A DNA stretch of 64,000 nt, from contig NZ_JARNTW010000009.1 of NCBI RefSeq assembly GCF_029433105.1, positions 186,001 through 250,000 of the forward strand, in the 5' to 3' direction. The notes beneath the pieces are model-generated. The model did no database searches. It had not been told where the DNA came from and saw only the letters and a program-made list of their open reading frames with translations. Each line of letters starts with the position of its first letter. Within the stretch, counting starts at the first letter, position 1. Position numbers and translations under genes: made by a program. Positions 53,283-61,162 of this stretch are shown piece after piece. This DNA is from Runella sp. MFBS21 (GTDB lineage Bacteria > Bacteroidota > Bacteroidia > Cytophagales > Spirosomataceae).

Positions 53283-55337
53283 ATGAGTAAAAGATACACC
53301 GTCACGGCGGCCTTGATTTATGCCAACGGACCTATTCATATTGGGCATTTGGCGGGATGTTATGTTCCTGCCGATATTTATGTACGGTATCTAAGAGCCA
53401 AAGGGGCAGAGGTTGCTTTTGTGAGTGGTACCGATGAGCACGGCGTCCCGATTACGATTCGTGCCAAAAAAGAAGGGCTTACCCCTCAAGCCGTAGTTGA
53501 TAAATACTACACCCAAATCAAGCAGTCATTTGCTGATTTTGGGATTTCATTTGATGTATATTCACGCACTAGTTTGCCTGTTCATCATGAGACCTCTCAA
53601 GAGTTCTTCAAGACTATTTACGATAAAGAGGGTTTTGTAGAAGAAACAAGCGAGCAGTATTATGATGAAGTAGCGCAGCAGTTTTTGGCCGACCGCTACA
53701 TCATCGGTACTTGCCCCGTCTGTGCTAATCCCAATGCCTATGGCGATCAATGTGAGCGCTGCGGTACGGCTCTTAGTCCGTTGGAATTGAAAGAACCACA
53801 TTCGACGCTTTCAGGCTCAAAGCCTGTGTTGAAATCTACCAAAAACTGGTACTTGCCATTGGACAGAATGCAGCCTGAGATTGACAAATATGTAGGTAGC
53901 CATACCGAATGGAAAACCAACGTATTTGGCCAATGCCAATCGTGGCTCAAAGAAGGTTTGCGCCCTCGCGCCATGACACGTGACTTAGATTGGGGCATCA
54001 AAGTCCCCTTGCCCGACACCGACGGTAAAGTGCTATATGTCTGGTTTGAGGCGCCGATTGGCTATATTTCAGCTACCAAAGATTGGTTAATTCAGAAAAA
54101 TGGCAGTGATGCGGGTTGGGAGACTTGGTGGAAAGACCAAGAAACGGAACTGGTACACTTTATCGGGAAAGACAATATCGTGTTCCATTGCATTATTTTC
54201 CCTGCCACGCTCGTGGCCGAAGGGAGTTATATTTTGCCCTCCAATGTACCCGCCAATGAGTTTATGAACTTGGAAGGAGATAAAATCTCTACCTCGCGCA
54301 ATTGGGCGGTGTGGTTGCATGAATACCTGGAAGAACTTCCCGGCAAGCAAGATGTATTGCGCTATGTGCTCACCGCCAATGCCCCCGAAACCAAAGACAG
54401 TGAGTTTACGTGGAAAGATTTTCAGACCCGTAACAATAGTGAATTGGTGGCGATATACGGCAATTTTGTCAATCGGGCGGTGGTGTTGACTCATAAATAC
54501 TGCGACGGTAAAGTGCCTGCACGTGGCGAATTGACGGAATTTGACCAAGAAACGCTCGCTAGCCTTGCTGATTTCCCTGCCAAAATCGCCGAGGCAGTCG
54601 AAAATTATCGTTTCCGTGAGGGGTTGGCAGTATTGATGGATTTGGCGCGCCTTGGCAACAAATATTTGGCCGAAACCCAACCTTGGCAAGTCATCAAAAC
54701 CGATGCCGAACGTGTCAATACCATCATGAACATTGCTTTACAAATTGCGGCCAATTTGTCGATTGTTTCTGAACCATTTTTACCTTTTACTGCCGAAAAA
54801 TTGCAGCAACAATTAGGTCTCAATGCCAATGACAAAGGCGTGTGGCAGAGCGCGGGCAGGGCTGATTTACTACCCGACGGAGCTGCGATTGGAGAAGCGT
54901 TTTTATTGTTTGAAAAAATTGAAGATTCTGTTATCGAAAAACAAATCCAGAAACTACACGACGCAAAAAAAATGAACGAATTAGCCACCAAGTCGGTACC
55001 TGCTTTGAAGCCTACTGTTCAGTTTGATGATTTTTCAAAGTTAGACTTACGTATCGGCACTATTTTGGAAGCTGAAAAAGTGCCTAAAAGTGATAAGTTG
55101 CTGAAGTTTTTGGTAGACGATGGCTTCGAAAAACGCACTATTTTGAGTGGCATCGCCAAGCATTTTACGCCCGAAGAGATGATTGGTCGTCAAGTGACGT
55201 TTATCGCCAATCTCGCCCCTCGCAAAATCATGGGGCAAGAATCCAACGGAATGATTCTGATGGCCGAAGACCGCGACGGAAGCCTGTCGCTCTTGCAGCC
55301 CCATAAGGAAGTATGGGCGGGTGCCTCGATTTCGTAA
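53283..55337 (+). CDS. metG: Methionyl-tRNA synthetase
   Basis: A 684-residue class I synthetase charging tRNA-Met. HIGH is at residues 19-22 ([15 protein letters not shown]), the KMSKS-equivalent is KISTSRN near residue 330, and the connective peptide has four zinc cysteines ([18 protein letters not shown]) near 140-160, as in the MetG2-like zinc group. A C-terminal EMAP/Trbp111 tRNA-binding domain (about 580-684) is present ([20 protein letters not shown] and [15 protein letters not shown]). I chose ATG 53283 rather than a TTG at 53268. A terminator follows. Confidence 0.97.
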   Translation: MSKRYTVTAALIYANGPIHIGHLAGCYVPADIYVRYLRAKGAEVAFVSGTDEHGVPITIRAKKEGLTPQAVVDKYYTQIKQSFADFGISFDVYSRTSLPVHHETSQEFFKTIYDKEGFVEETSEQYYDEVAQQFLADRYIIGTCPVCANPNAYGDQCERCGTALSPLELKEPHSTLSGSKPVLKSTKNWYLPLDRMQPEIDKYVGSHTEWKTNVFGQCQSWLKEGLRPRAMTRDLDWGIKVPLPDTDGKVLYVWFEAPIGYISATKDWLIQKNGSDAGWETWWKDQETELVHFIGKDNIVFHCIIFPATLVAEGSYILPSNVPANEFMNLEGDKISTSRNWAVWLHEYLEELPGKQDVLRYVLTANAPETKDSEFTWKDFQTRNNSELVAIYGNFVNRAVVLTHKYCDGKVPARGELTEFDQETLASLADFPAKIAEAVENYRFREGLAVLMDLARLGNKYLAETQPWQVIKTDAERVNTIMNIALQIAANLSIVSEPFLPFTAEKLQQQLGLNANDKGVWQSAGRADLLPDGAAIGEAFLLFEKIEDSVIEKQIQKLHDAKKMNELATKSVPALKPTVQFDDFSKLDLRIGTILEAEKVPKSDKLLKFLVDDGFEKRTILSGIAKHFTPEEMIGRQVTFIANLAPRKIMGQESNGMILMAEDRDGSLSLLQPHKEVWAGASIS

Positions 55338-55373
55338 AGGGGAACATACTCTATATTAAAGTTTACATATACT

Positions 55374-55410
55374 AAAAAGGGAGATTGATTAAAAACCAAT
55401 TTCCCTTTTT
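55374..55410 (+). terminator. Terminator of metG
   Basis: Imperfect arms (aaaaagggagattg / caatttccctttttt, one mismatch) with a T tract about 40 bp after the metG stop. Confidence 0.75.
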
Positions 55411-55539
55411 TTATTTCTTAAAAAAATTTATTAATTTGCTTGCGCAATGCAAAAGTTATCACTTTTAGTCTGAGCGATAGCTTCGTTGTTACCTGCATTC
55501 CAAACCCAATCTAAACTTTCAAACCTTTTTTTGCCACAC

Positions 55540-56943
55540 ATGAAAAATTTCCTAGAACGCCGTTCATTTCTGAAAGCAACGGCTGCGATTGGTTCTGCTT
55601 TAGGGCTGCCTTTTGTTTCTAACGCCCACAACAATTCTATTGAAGCCCAAATACAACGCGCCAACGAAGCCCCAAAACCAGCGGGAAAATCGGTAATCGG
55701 CCTTAAAACCGCCCCGATTCCACAAGTACGAGTGGCTTTTATTGGGGTTGGTAATCGGGGCTCGGGACACGTTAAGCTGGTACATGCCTGCGGTGCAAAG
55801 GCCAAAATCGTGGCCGTTTGCGATATTCAGGAGCGTTATACCAACCGTACCAAGCAGTGGCTTGAGTCAAAAGGTGTCAACGATGTGGCCTACTATCATT
55901 CCAAAGTAGATGCGTGGAAAGAAATGTGCCGCCGCGACGACATCGACCTTGTCATTATTGCCACGCCTTGGGAAGATCACGTACCGATGTGTGTCTATGC
56001 GATGCAGCAAGGCAAGCATACAGCTACCGAAGTACCTGCTGCTTATACACTCGAAGACTGTTGGAAACTAGTGAATACGGCCGAGCAAACCCAGAAAAAC
56101 TGCATGATGCTCGAAAACGTCTGCTACGGCGATGAAGAATTATGGCTTCTTAACATGGCCCAACAAGGTGTGTTTGGGACACTTACTTACGCCGAATGCG
56201 GGTATATTCACGATTTGAGAGATTTGTTGTTTTCAAAAACTACTTATTATAACCAGTGGCGAATCCGTCATAATCTGACCCGTGACGGAAACCTCTACCC
56301 CATGCACGGTTTGGGGCCAGTGTCTCAGTACCTCAACATCGACCGTGGCGACCGCTTTAATCACCTAGTCTCGATGAGTAGCTTGGAAGCAAGCCTCAGC
56401 GAAGATTCTACTAGCATGACCGACCCTTCCAACGAATTTCATGGCAAGAAAGGCTTCAAGCACGGTGATATGAACAATACCCTCATCAAAACGCACCTCG
56501 GTCGTACGATATTGGTGCAGCATGATGTAGTTACGGCGCGTCCATACAGTCGTATCAATATGCTTGCAGGTACCAAAGCCTTCCATATGGGATATCCAAG
56601 CCAATTTTCGAAAAAAGGCCAAGGGCACGGTTTCTTGAAAGAAGATGAATACAAGGCTTTGAGGGAACAATATAAGCACCCAATTTGGAATAAAATGAAG
56701 GAAGAAATCGAGAAAAACGGTGGTCATGGCGGTATGGACTTCGTGTTGATTTATCGTCTTATCGATTGCTTCAATCGAGGTACTGCCCTTGACATGGATG
56801 TATATGATGCGGCCTCTTGGTCGTCGGTAACGCCACTTTCTGCTCTTTCTATTCAAGGCGGTAACGCACCCGTCAAATTCCCAGATTTTACTCGTGGACG
56901 CTGGAAAGAGGACCGTAAATTAGGAATTCTGGTAAATGTTTAA
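55540..56943 (+). CDS. Tat-exported Gfo/Idh/MocA oxidoreductase, GH109-like
   Basis: A 467-residue NAD-dependent Rossmann protein with a twin-arginine signal (ERRSFLKATAAIG). After it come the dinucleotide motif VAFIGVGNRGSGH (about 84-96), VAVCDIQERYTNR, EVPAAYTLEDCWKLV and MLENVCYGDEELWLLNM. These match GH109 alpha-N-acetylgalactosaminidases and their Bacteroidota relatives, which use NAD+ in an oxidation-elimination mechanism. The sugar cannot be fixed from sequence alone. ATG 55540 is chosen because the signal follows directly. Possible partner: the PSD1 cytochrome gene on the same strand, 160 bp downstream. Confidence 0.88.
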   Translation: MKNFLERRSFLKATAAIGSALGLPFVSNAHNNSIEAQIQRANEAPKPAGKSVIGLKTAPIPQVRVAFIGVGNRGSGHVKLVHACGAKAKIVAVCDIQERYTNRTKQWLESKGVNDVAYYHSKVDAWKEMCRRDDIDLVIIATPWEDHVPMCVYAMQQGKHTATEVPAAYTLEDCWKLVNTAEQTQKNCMMLENVCYGDEELWLLNMAQQGVFGTLTYAECGYIHDLRDLLFSKTTYYNQWRIRHNLTRDGNLYPMHGLGPVSQYLNIDRGDRFNHLVSMSSLEASLSEDSTSMTDPSNEFHGKKGFKHGDMNNTLIKTHLGRTILVQHDVVTARPYSRINMLAGTKAFHMGYPSQFSKKGQGHGFLKEDEYKALREQYKHPIWNKMKEEIEKNGGHGGMDFVLIYRLIDCFNRGTALDMDVYDAASWSSVTPLSALSIQGGNAPVKFPDFTRGRWKEDRKLGILVNV

Positions 56944-56956
56944 CCTTTATAAAAGG

Positions 56957-56964
56957 TAAATTTG
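56957..56964 (+). promoter_or_regulatory. Possible -7 box upstream of the PSCyt/PSD1 gene
   Basis: TAAATTTG is a perfect TAnnTTTG match, 15 bp after the GH109-like stop and about 140 bp before ATG 57105. Confidence 0.4.
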
Positions 56965-56999
56965 GTGATTTTCTGCGTTTTATAGTTAAATCACATTTG

Positions 57000-57072
57000 T
57001 ATCGGTACACAATCTGAGGTGTCTATGGTGGTTCATAATTTTATCAACCTTCATAGGCACTTTGTGTTGATA
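57000..57072 (+). promoter_or_regulatory. Structured leader of the PSCyt/PSD1 gene
   Basis: Two stacked imperfect stems: 57019-57033 with 57046-57060 (gtgtctatggtggtt / aaccttcataggcac) and 57000-57011 with 57063-57072. It lies between the -7 box and the ATG at 57105 and has no T tract. Function unknown; a cis-acting RNA or a weak terminator is possible. Confidence 0.35.
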
Positions 57073-57104
57073 CCTTTTAGTGAGACACTCACACCTCCAA
57101 AATC

Positions 57105-59861
57105 ATGACTTTCTTAAATAAAGCTTTATTTATAGCTGCCGCCGCTCTGGTTTTAGGGTATGGCTATCATACTTTGAGTGGAAATGAAGTGGATTTTAAT
57201 ACCCAAGTCAAGCCTATTATCAACAAAAAATGCATGGCTTGTCACGGTGGGGTCAAAAAAGCAGGAGGCTTTAGCCTGCTTTTTGAAGAAGAAGCCTTGG
57301 CCAAAACCAAATCAGGGAAACCTGCCATTGTACCTGGCGATGCGGATGCCTCAGCCTTTATCACTTGTCTTACCACCTCCGACCCCGACAAAAGAATGCC
57401 CAAAAAAGGCGATCCTCTGAGTAAAGAAGAGGTCGAAATCTTGACCGATTGGGTCAATCAAGGTGCAAAATGGGGTAAACATTGGGCATACGAAACCGTT
57501 CAAAAACAAGAAGTACCTAAGCCTTCTTGGTGGGAAAAGTTAACGGGTGATAGTATTTGGGCTAAAACGGATGTTGATTATTTTGTGGAACAAAAATCCA
57601 AAAAGGAAGGACTTAAACACGCTCCCGAAGCTGACCGTGCTACTTTATTACGAAGAGTGAGCCTAGATTTGACAGGACTTACCCCTACTGAGAAACAATA
57701 CAAGCAATTTTTGAACGATAAGTCGCCGAAAGCCTATGAGACCTTCGTTGATTCGTTGCTCAAATCTCCTGCTTTTGGCGAAAAATGGGCGGCCATGTGG
57801 TTGGATTTGGCTCGTTATGCCGATTCAAAAGGCTATGAAAAAGACGATGCGCGTAATATTTGGCGCTACCGAGATTGGGTCATCAAGGCCTTTAACAATG
57901 ATATGCCTTACGACCAATTTATCACCGAACAATTGGGGGGAGATTTGTTGCCCAAACCTACCGAAGACCAATTGATTGCGACGGCATTTCACCGCAATAC
58001 CATGAACAATGACGAAGGTGGTACCGACGACGAAGAGTTTAGGGTGTCGGCGGTATTTGACCGGGTAAGTACCAATTGGGTAGCTTTCAATAGTACCACT
58101 TTTGCGTGTGTGCAGTGCCACAGTCATCCATACGACCCTTTCAAGCATGAGGAGTTTTATAAATACATGGCGTTTTTCAACAATACACGCGACGAAGATG
58201 TGATGGACGAGTCAGGGCATTTGCGTTTTTTTGAAGAAAATGACCAGAAAAAATTAGATGAACTCGCAGCGTGGCTTAAAACCAATGTTTCGGAAAAGAA
58301 ATCTGAACAGGTGGTTCGTTTTCTACGAACCGTCGAGCCACGGATTTATGCGCACCATTTTGATAGTTTTCAGAAAGGCACTTCGGAGCCAAGCTCTTAT
58401 ATGGGAATGCAAAATGGCGGGAGCTGTCGGCTCAAAAACGCGCCCGTAGTAGGTAAAACCCGAATGCTGCTTTCGTACGTTACGGCCCAAAAAGGGGGAA
58501 GTATTGAAATCAAAACCGACAGTTTGAACGGCCCTACTTTGGCCGTAGTAAAACTTGATACGGCAAGAGGACGAAATTTTTGGAATGGCCTGACGCTTCT
58601 CAAATGGGTAAATCTCCCCACTTTTAATACGCGTAAAGACCTTCACTTTATTTTTCGTAATCCCAACTTAGAAACCGAAACCCAAGATGTATGTTTGATG
58701 AACTGGGTGATGTTTTTGGAGGAGGATTTAGCCGGAAAAGGCAAAGAAGGCTATCAGAAACAGCTGCAAAACTTCAATGATTTGCTGTTGGCTAAAACCG
58801 AAAATGTACCTATTATGCTCGAAAATCCGGCTGATTTGAAGCGCACTACGCGGATTTTTGAGCGAGGGAGTATGTTTTCGCCCACCAAAGCCGTGGAGCC
58901 TGACGTGCCTAAGTCATTGCATCCTTTTCCCAAAAATGCCCCGCGCAATCGACTAGGATTAGCGCAGTGGATTACGGACAAACAAAATCCTCTTACCGCC
59001 CGTACAATGGTGAATCGAGTATGGGAGCAACTGTTTGGGACGGGGCTAGTCGAAACCCTCGAAGACATGGGAACGCAAGGTTTTGCCCCCACCCATCAAG
59101 AATTGCTGGACTTTTTGTCGTATCAATTCATGAATGATTTTAAATGGCAACTCAAACCTTTGCTCAAAGAAATCGTCATGTCGGCGACTTACCGTCAAGA
59201 TTCGCGGGTGAGTGATGAGCTACGCGCCAAAGACCCCGCCAATCGGTTTTTAGCACGAGGGCCTCGCGTACGTCTCTCTGGTGAACAAGTACGCGACCAA
59301 GCTCTAATTGTCAGCAACTTGCTCAGTCGTAAAATGTATGGTAAACCCGTAATGCCTTATCAGCCACAAGGTGTATGGCAGGCGGTATATAGCAGTGCTA
59401 AGTGGCAGCTTAGTTCAGGGGAAGATGCTTATCGTCGGGCGATTTATACCTACATCAGAAGGTCAAGCCCATATCCGAGTATGCTTACTTTTGATGGTTC
59501 TACACGCGATGTATGCTTGGCGCGGCGTATCCGTACCAACACTCCTTTGCAGGCATTGGTGACACTCAATGATTCGGCCTTTGTGGAAATATCGCAGCAA
59601 TTTGCGCGTAGAATGGAGTTTGAAGGAGGAAAAACGCTTTCGTCGCGCTTACAAAAAGGCTATTGGTGGATGACAGGGCGCAGTTTGCCCCACTCAAAGC
59701 AACAGATTTTTGAAAAACTCTACCAAGAAGCCTTGGTACGATTCCGAAAAGACCCCAAAAAACAAGAAGATTGGATGTGTAATACGGACGCCGAAACGGC
59801 GGCTTTGGCTGTAGTAGCCAATATCATGCTCAACATGGATGAGTTTATTACGAAAGAATAA
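57105..59861 (+). CDS. Haem-c PSCyt1/PSCyt2/PSD1-type protein
   Basis: A 918-residue exported protein with the Planctomycetes-style architecture. After the signal peptide (FIAAAALVLGYGY) comes a cytochrome c domain with CMACH at 43-47 (PSCyt1). It is followed by PSCyt2/DUF1549 (about 150-370; LRRVSLDLTGLTPTE, FGEKWAAMWLDLARYADSKG) and PSD1/DUF1553 (about 640-890; NRLGLAQWITDKQNPLTART and FDGSTRDVCLARRIRTNTPLQ). These are linked to oxidation of complex carbon substrates, but the mechanism is unknown. The usual DUF1501 partner gene does not follow; the next feature is a duplicated terminator. Confidence 0.9.
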   Translation: MTFLNKALFIAAAALVLGYGYHTLSGNEVDFNTQVKPIINKKCMACHGGVKKAGGFSLLFEEEALAKTKSGKPAIVPGDADASAFITCLTTSDPDKRMPKKGDPLSKEEVEILTDWVNQGAKWGKHWAYETVQKQEVPKPSWWEKLTGDSIWAKTDVDYFVEQKSKKEGLKHAPEADRATLLRRVSLDLTGLTPTEKQYKQFLNDKSPKAYETFVDSLLKSPAFGEKWAAMWLDLARYADSKGYEKDDARNIWRYRDWVIKAFNNDMPYDQFITEQLGGDLLPKPTEDQLIATAFHRNTMNNDEGGTDDEEFRVSAVFDRVSTNWVAFNSTTFACVQCHSHPYDPFKHEEFYKYMAFFNNTRDEDVMDESGHLRFFEENDQKKLDELAAWLKTNVSEKKSEQVVRFLRTVEPRIYAHHFDSFQKGTSEPSSYMGMQNGGSCRLKNAPVVGKTRMLLSYVTAQKGGSIEIKTDSLNGPTLAVVKLDTARGRNFWNGLTLLKWVNLPTFNTRKDLHFIFRNPNLETETQDVCLMNWVMFLEEDLAGKGKEGYQKQLQNFNDLLLAKTENVPIMLENPADLKRTTRIFERGSMFSPTKAVEPDVPKSLHPFPKNAPRNRLGLAQWITDKQNPLTARTMVNRVWEQLFGTGLVETLEDMGTQGFAPTHQELLDFLSYQFMNDFKWQLKPLLKEIVMSATYRQDSRVSDELRAKDPANRFLARGPRVRLSGEQVRDQALIVSNLLSRKMYGKPVMPYQPQGVWQAVYSSAKWQLSSGEDAYRRAIYTYIRRSSPYPSMLTFDGSTRDVCLARRIRTNTPLQALVTLNDSAFVEISQQFARRMEFEGGKTLSSRLQKGYWWMTGRSLPHSKQQIFEKLYQEALVRFRKDPKKQEDWMCNTDAETAALAVVANIMLNMDEFITKE

Positions 59862-59865
59862 GCTC

Positions 59866-59904
59866 AACCCTGCCAACGTTTTTTTTCGGAACGTTGGCAG
59901 GGTT
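59866..59904. terminator. Terminator hairpin, copy 1
   Basis: Perfect 15-base arms (aaccctgccaacgtt / aacgttggcagggtt) with a 9-nt loop, just past the PSD1-type gene; usable on either strand. Confidence 0.85.
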
Positions 59905-59937
59905 TTACGTTGGCGTTTATTGTGAAAGAATAAGCTC

Positions 59938-59975
59938 AACCCTGCCAACGTTTTTTTCGGAACGTTGGCAGGGTT
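59938..59975. terminator. Terminator hairpin, copy 2
   Basis: Same 15-base arms as copy 1, with an 8-nt loop. It lies next to the stop of the convergent VWA gene. Confidence 0.85.
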
Positions 59976-59979
59976 TATT

Positions 59980-61161
59980 TCAACCTTTTAACACTAAGCC
60001 ATTTTCACCAGCCCATTGAAACAAATCTTTTTTCTGAATAGCGGCTGCCATCAAATCAGGAAACATATCGGGCGTACAGGCAAAAACTGGAATCTCGTGT
60101 TTGGCGAAAAACTGGGCATTTTGTGCGTCAAAAGAAGGGCTTCCGTCGTCGTTGAGTGCCAACAAACAAATGACTTGCACCCCCGACTCCACCAAGGCCA
60201 CGGCTCTTTTTCGCATTTCGGCGAGGTTGCCACCTTCGTACAGGTCGGTTATCAAAACTAAAATGGTATCGTCAGGCTGGCGAATGATTTGCTGGCAATA
60301 TTGAAGGGCCAAATTGATGTCGGTTCCTCCGCCTAGTTGTACCCCAAAAAGCAAATCAACAGGGTCTTTGAGGTCTTCCGTAAGGTCGGCTACTTGGGTG
60401 TCAAACACCACCATCTGGGTTTTGACATTGGGCAAGGACGCCATCACTGCGCCAAAAATACCCGAATACACCACCGACGTTCCCATCGAGCCACTTTGGT
60501 CGAGGCAGAGCACAATATCTTTTAGCGACCGCCTTGATTTACGTCCATAGCCAATTCTTACTTCTGGGATAATGGTCTTATATTCAGGTTGATAGTGTTT
60601 TAGGTTTTTACGAATAGTAGTATTCCAGTCGATTTCGTTGTGACGCGGACGACGGTTCCTACTGGAGCGGTTCAAGGCTCCCGTGAGCGCGGCGATGGTT
60701 TTTTGCTCTAATTTAGCCATCAATTCTTCCACTACTTTTTCGACTACGCGTCGGGCGGTATCCTTGGTTTTTTCGGGGATGAGTTTTCCCAATTCCATCA
60801 GCGTAGCTACCAAATGTACGTCGGGCGTAGTTTGTTCCAAAATCTCGGGTTCTAGCATCAGTTTTCGTTGCAATTCGGGCTGTTTGAGCGCGTCGTTTTG
60901 CATTACTTGCACTACTGTGTTTGGAAAAAAATTGCGAATATCGCCTAACCACCGCGCTACGCTGGGACTGGAGGCTTCACTACCGCCTTGTTTTTTAGCA
61001 TCTCCGTAATTAAACTGACGTTTTCGCTCAAAATCGTACAATACCGTCAACGCTTTGTCGATTTGAATATCTTTTTGAGTCAGATTGTAGCCTGTCCCGT
61101 CTGCTTCGTCACCGCCGAGGATGAGCCGCCACTTTCTGAGTTGCTCTTGGTCTTCGTTCAT
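59980..61161 (-). CDS. VWA-domain protein of a YehP-like locus
   Basis: A 393-residue cytoplasmic protein with an N-terminal helical region and a C-terminal von Willebrand A domain. The MIDAS motif is DQSGSMG (221-227), followed by GGGTDINLALQ and VLITDLYEGG. The organisation matches the VWA protein YehP of the E. coli yehLMPQ group, in which a MoxR-like ATPase, a SWIM protein and a DUF4132 protein also occur. Its start is 1 bp from the stop of the DUF4132 gene, so the two are co-expressed. The ATPase gene, if present, lies right of the window. Function is unknown. Confidence 0.88.
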   Translation of the reverse strand: MNEDQEQLRKWRLILGGDEADGTGYNLTQKDIQIDKALTVLYDFERKRQFNYGDAKKQGGSEASSPSVARWLGDIRNFFPNTVVQVMQNDALKQPELQRKLMLEPEILEQTTPDVHLVATLMELGKLIPEKTKDTARRVVEKVVEELMAKLEQKTIAALTGALNRSSRNRRPRHNEIDWNTTIRKNLKHYQPEYKTIIPEVRIGYGRKSRRSLKDIVLCLDQSGSMGTSVVYSGIFGAVMASLPNVKTQMVVFDTQVADLTEDLKDPVDLLFGVQLGGGTDINLALQYCQQIIRQPDDTILVLITDLYEGGNLAEMRKRAVALVESGVQVICLLALNDDGSPSFDAQNAQFFAKHEIPVFACTPDMFPDLMAAAIQKKDLFQWAGENGLVLKG

Positions 61162-61162
61162 C

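Larger units (their letters stand above)
59843..59985. repeat. 72-bp tandem duplication with gene end and terminator
   Basis: Unit 1 (59843-59914) and unit 2 (59915-59985) are near identical. Each contains the last codons gaaagaataa and a terminator hairpin, with 8 T in copy 1 and 7 T in copy 2. It must be a recent local duplication. Confidence 0.85.
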
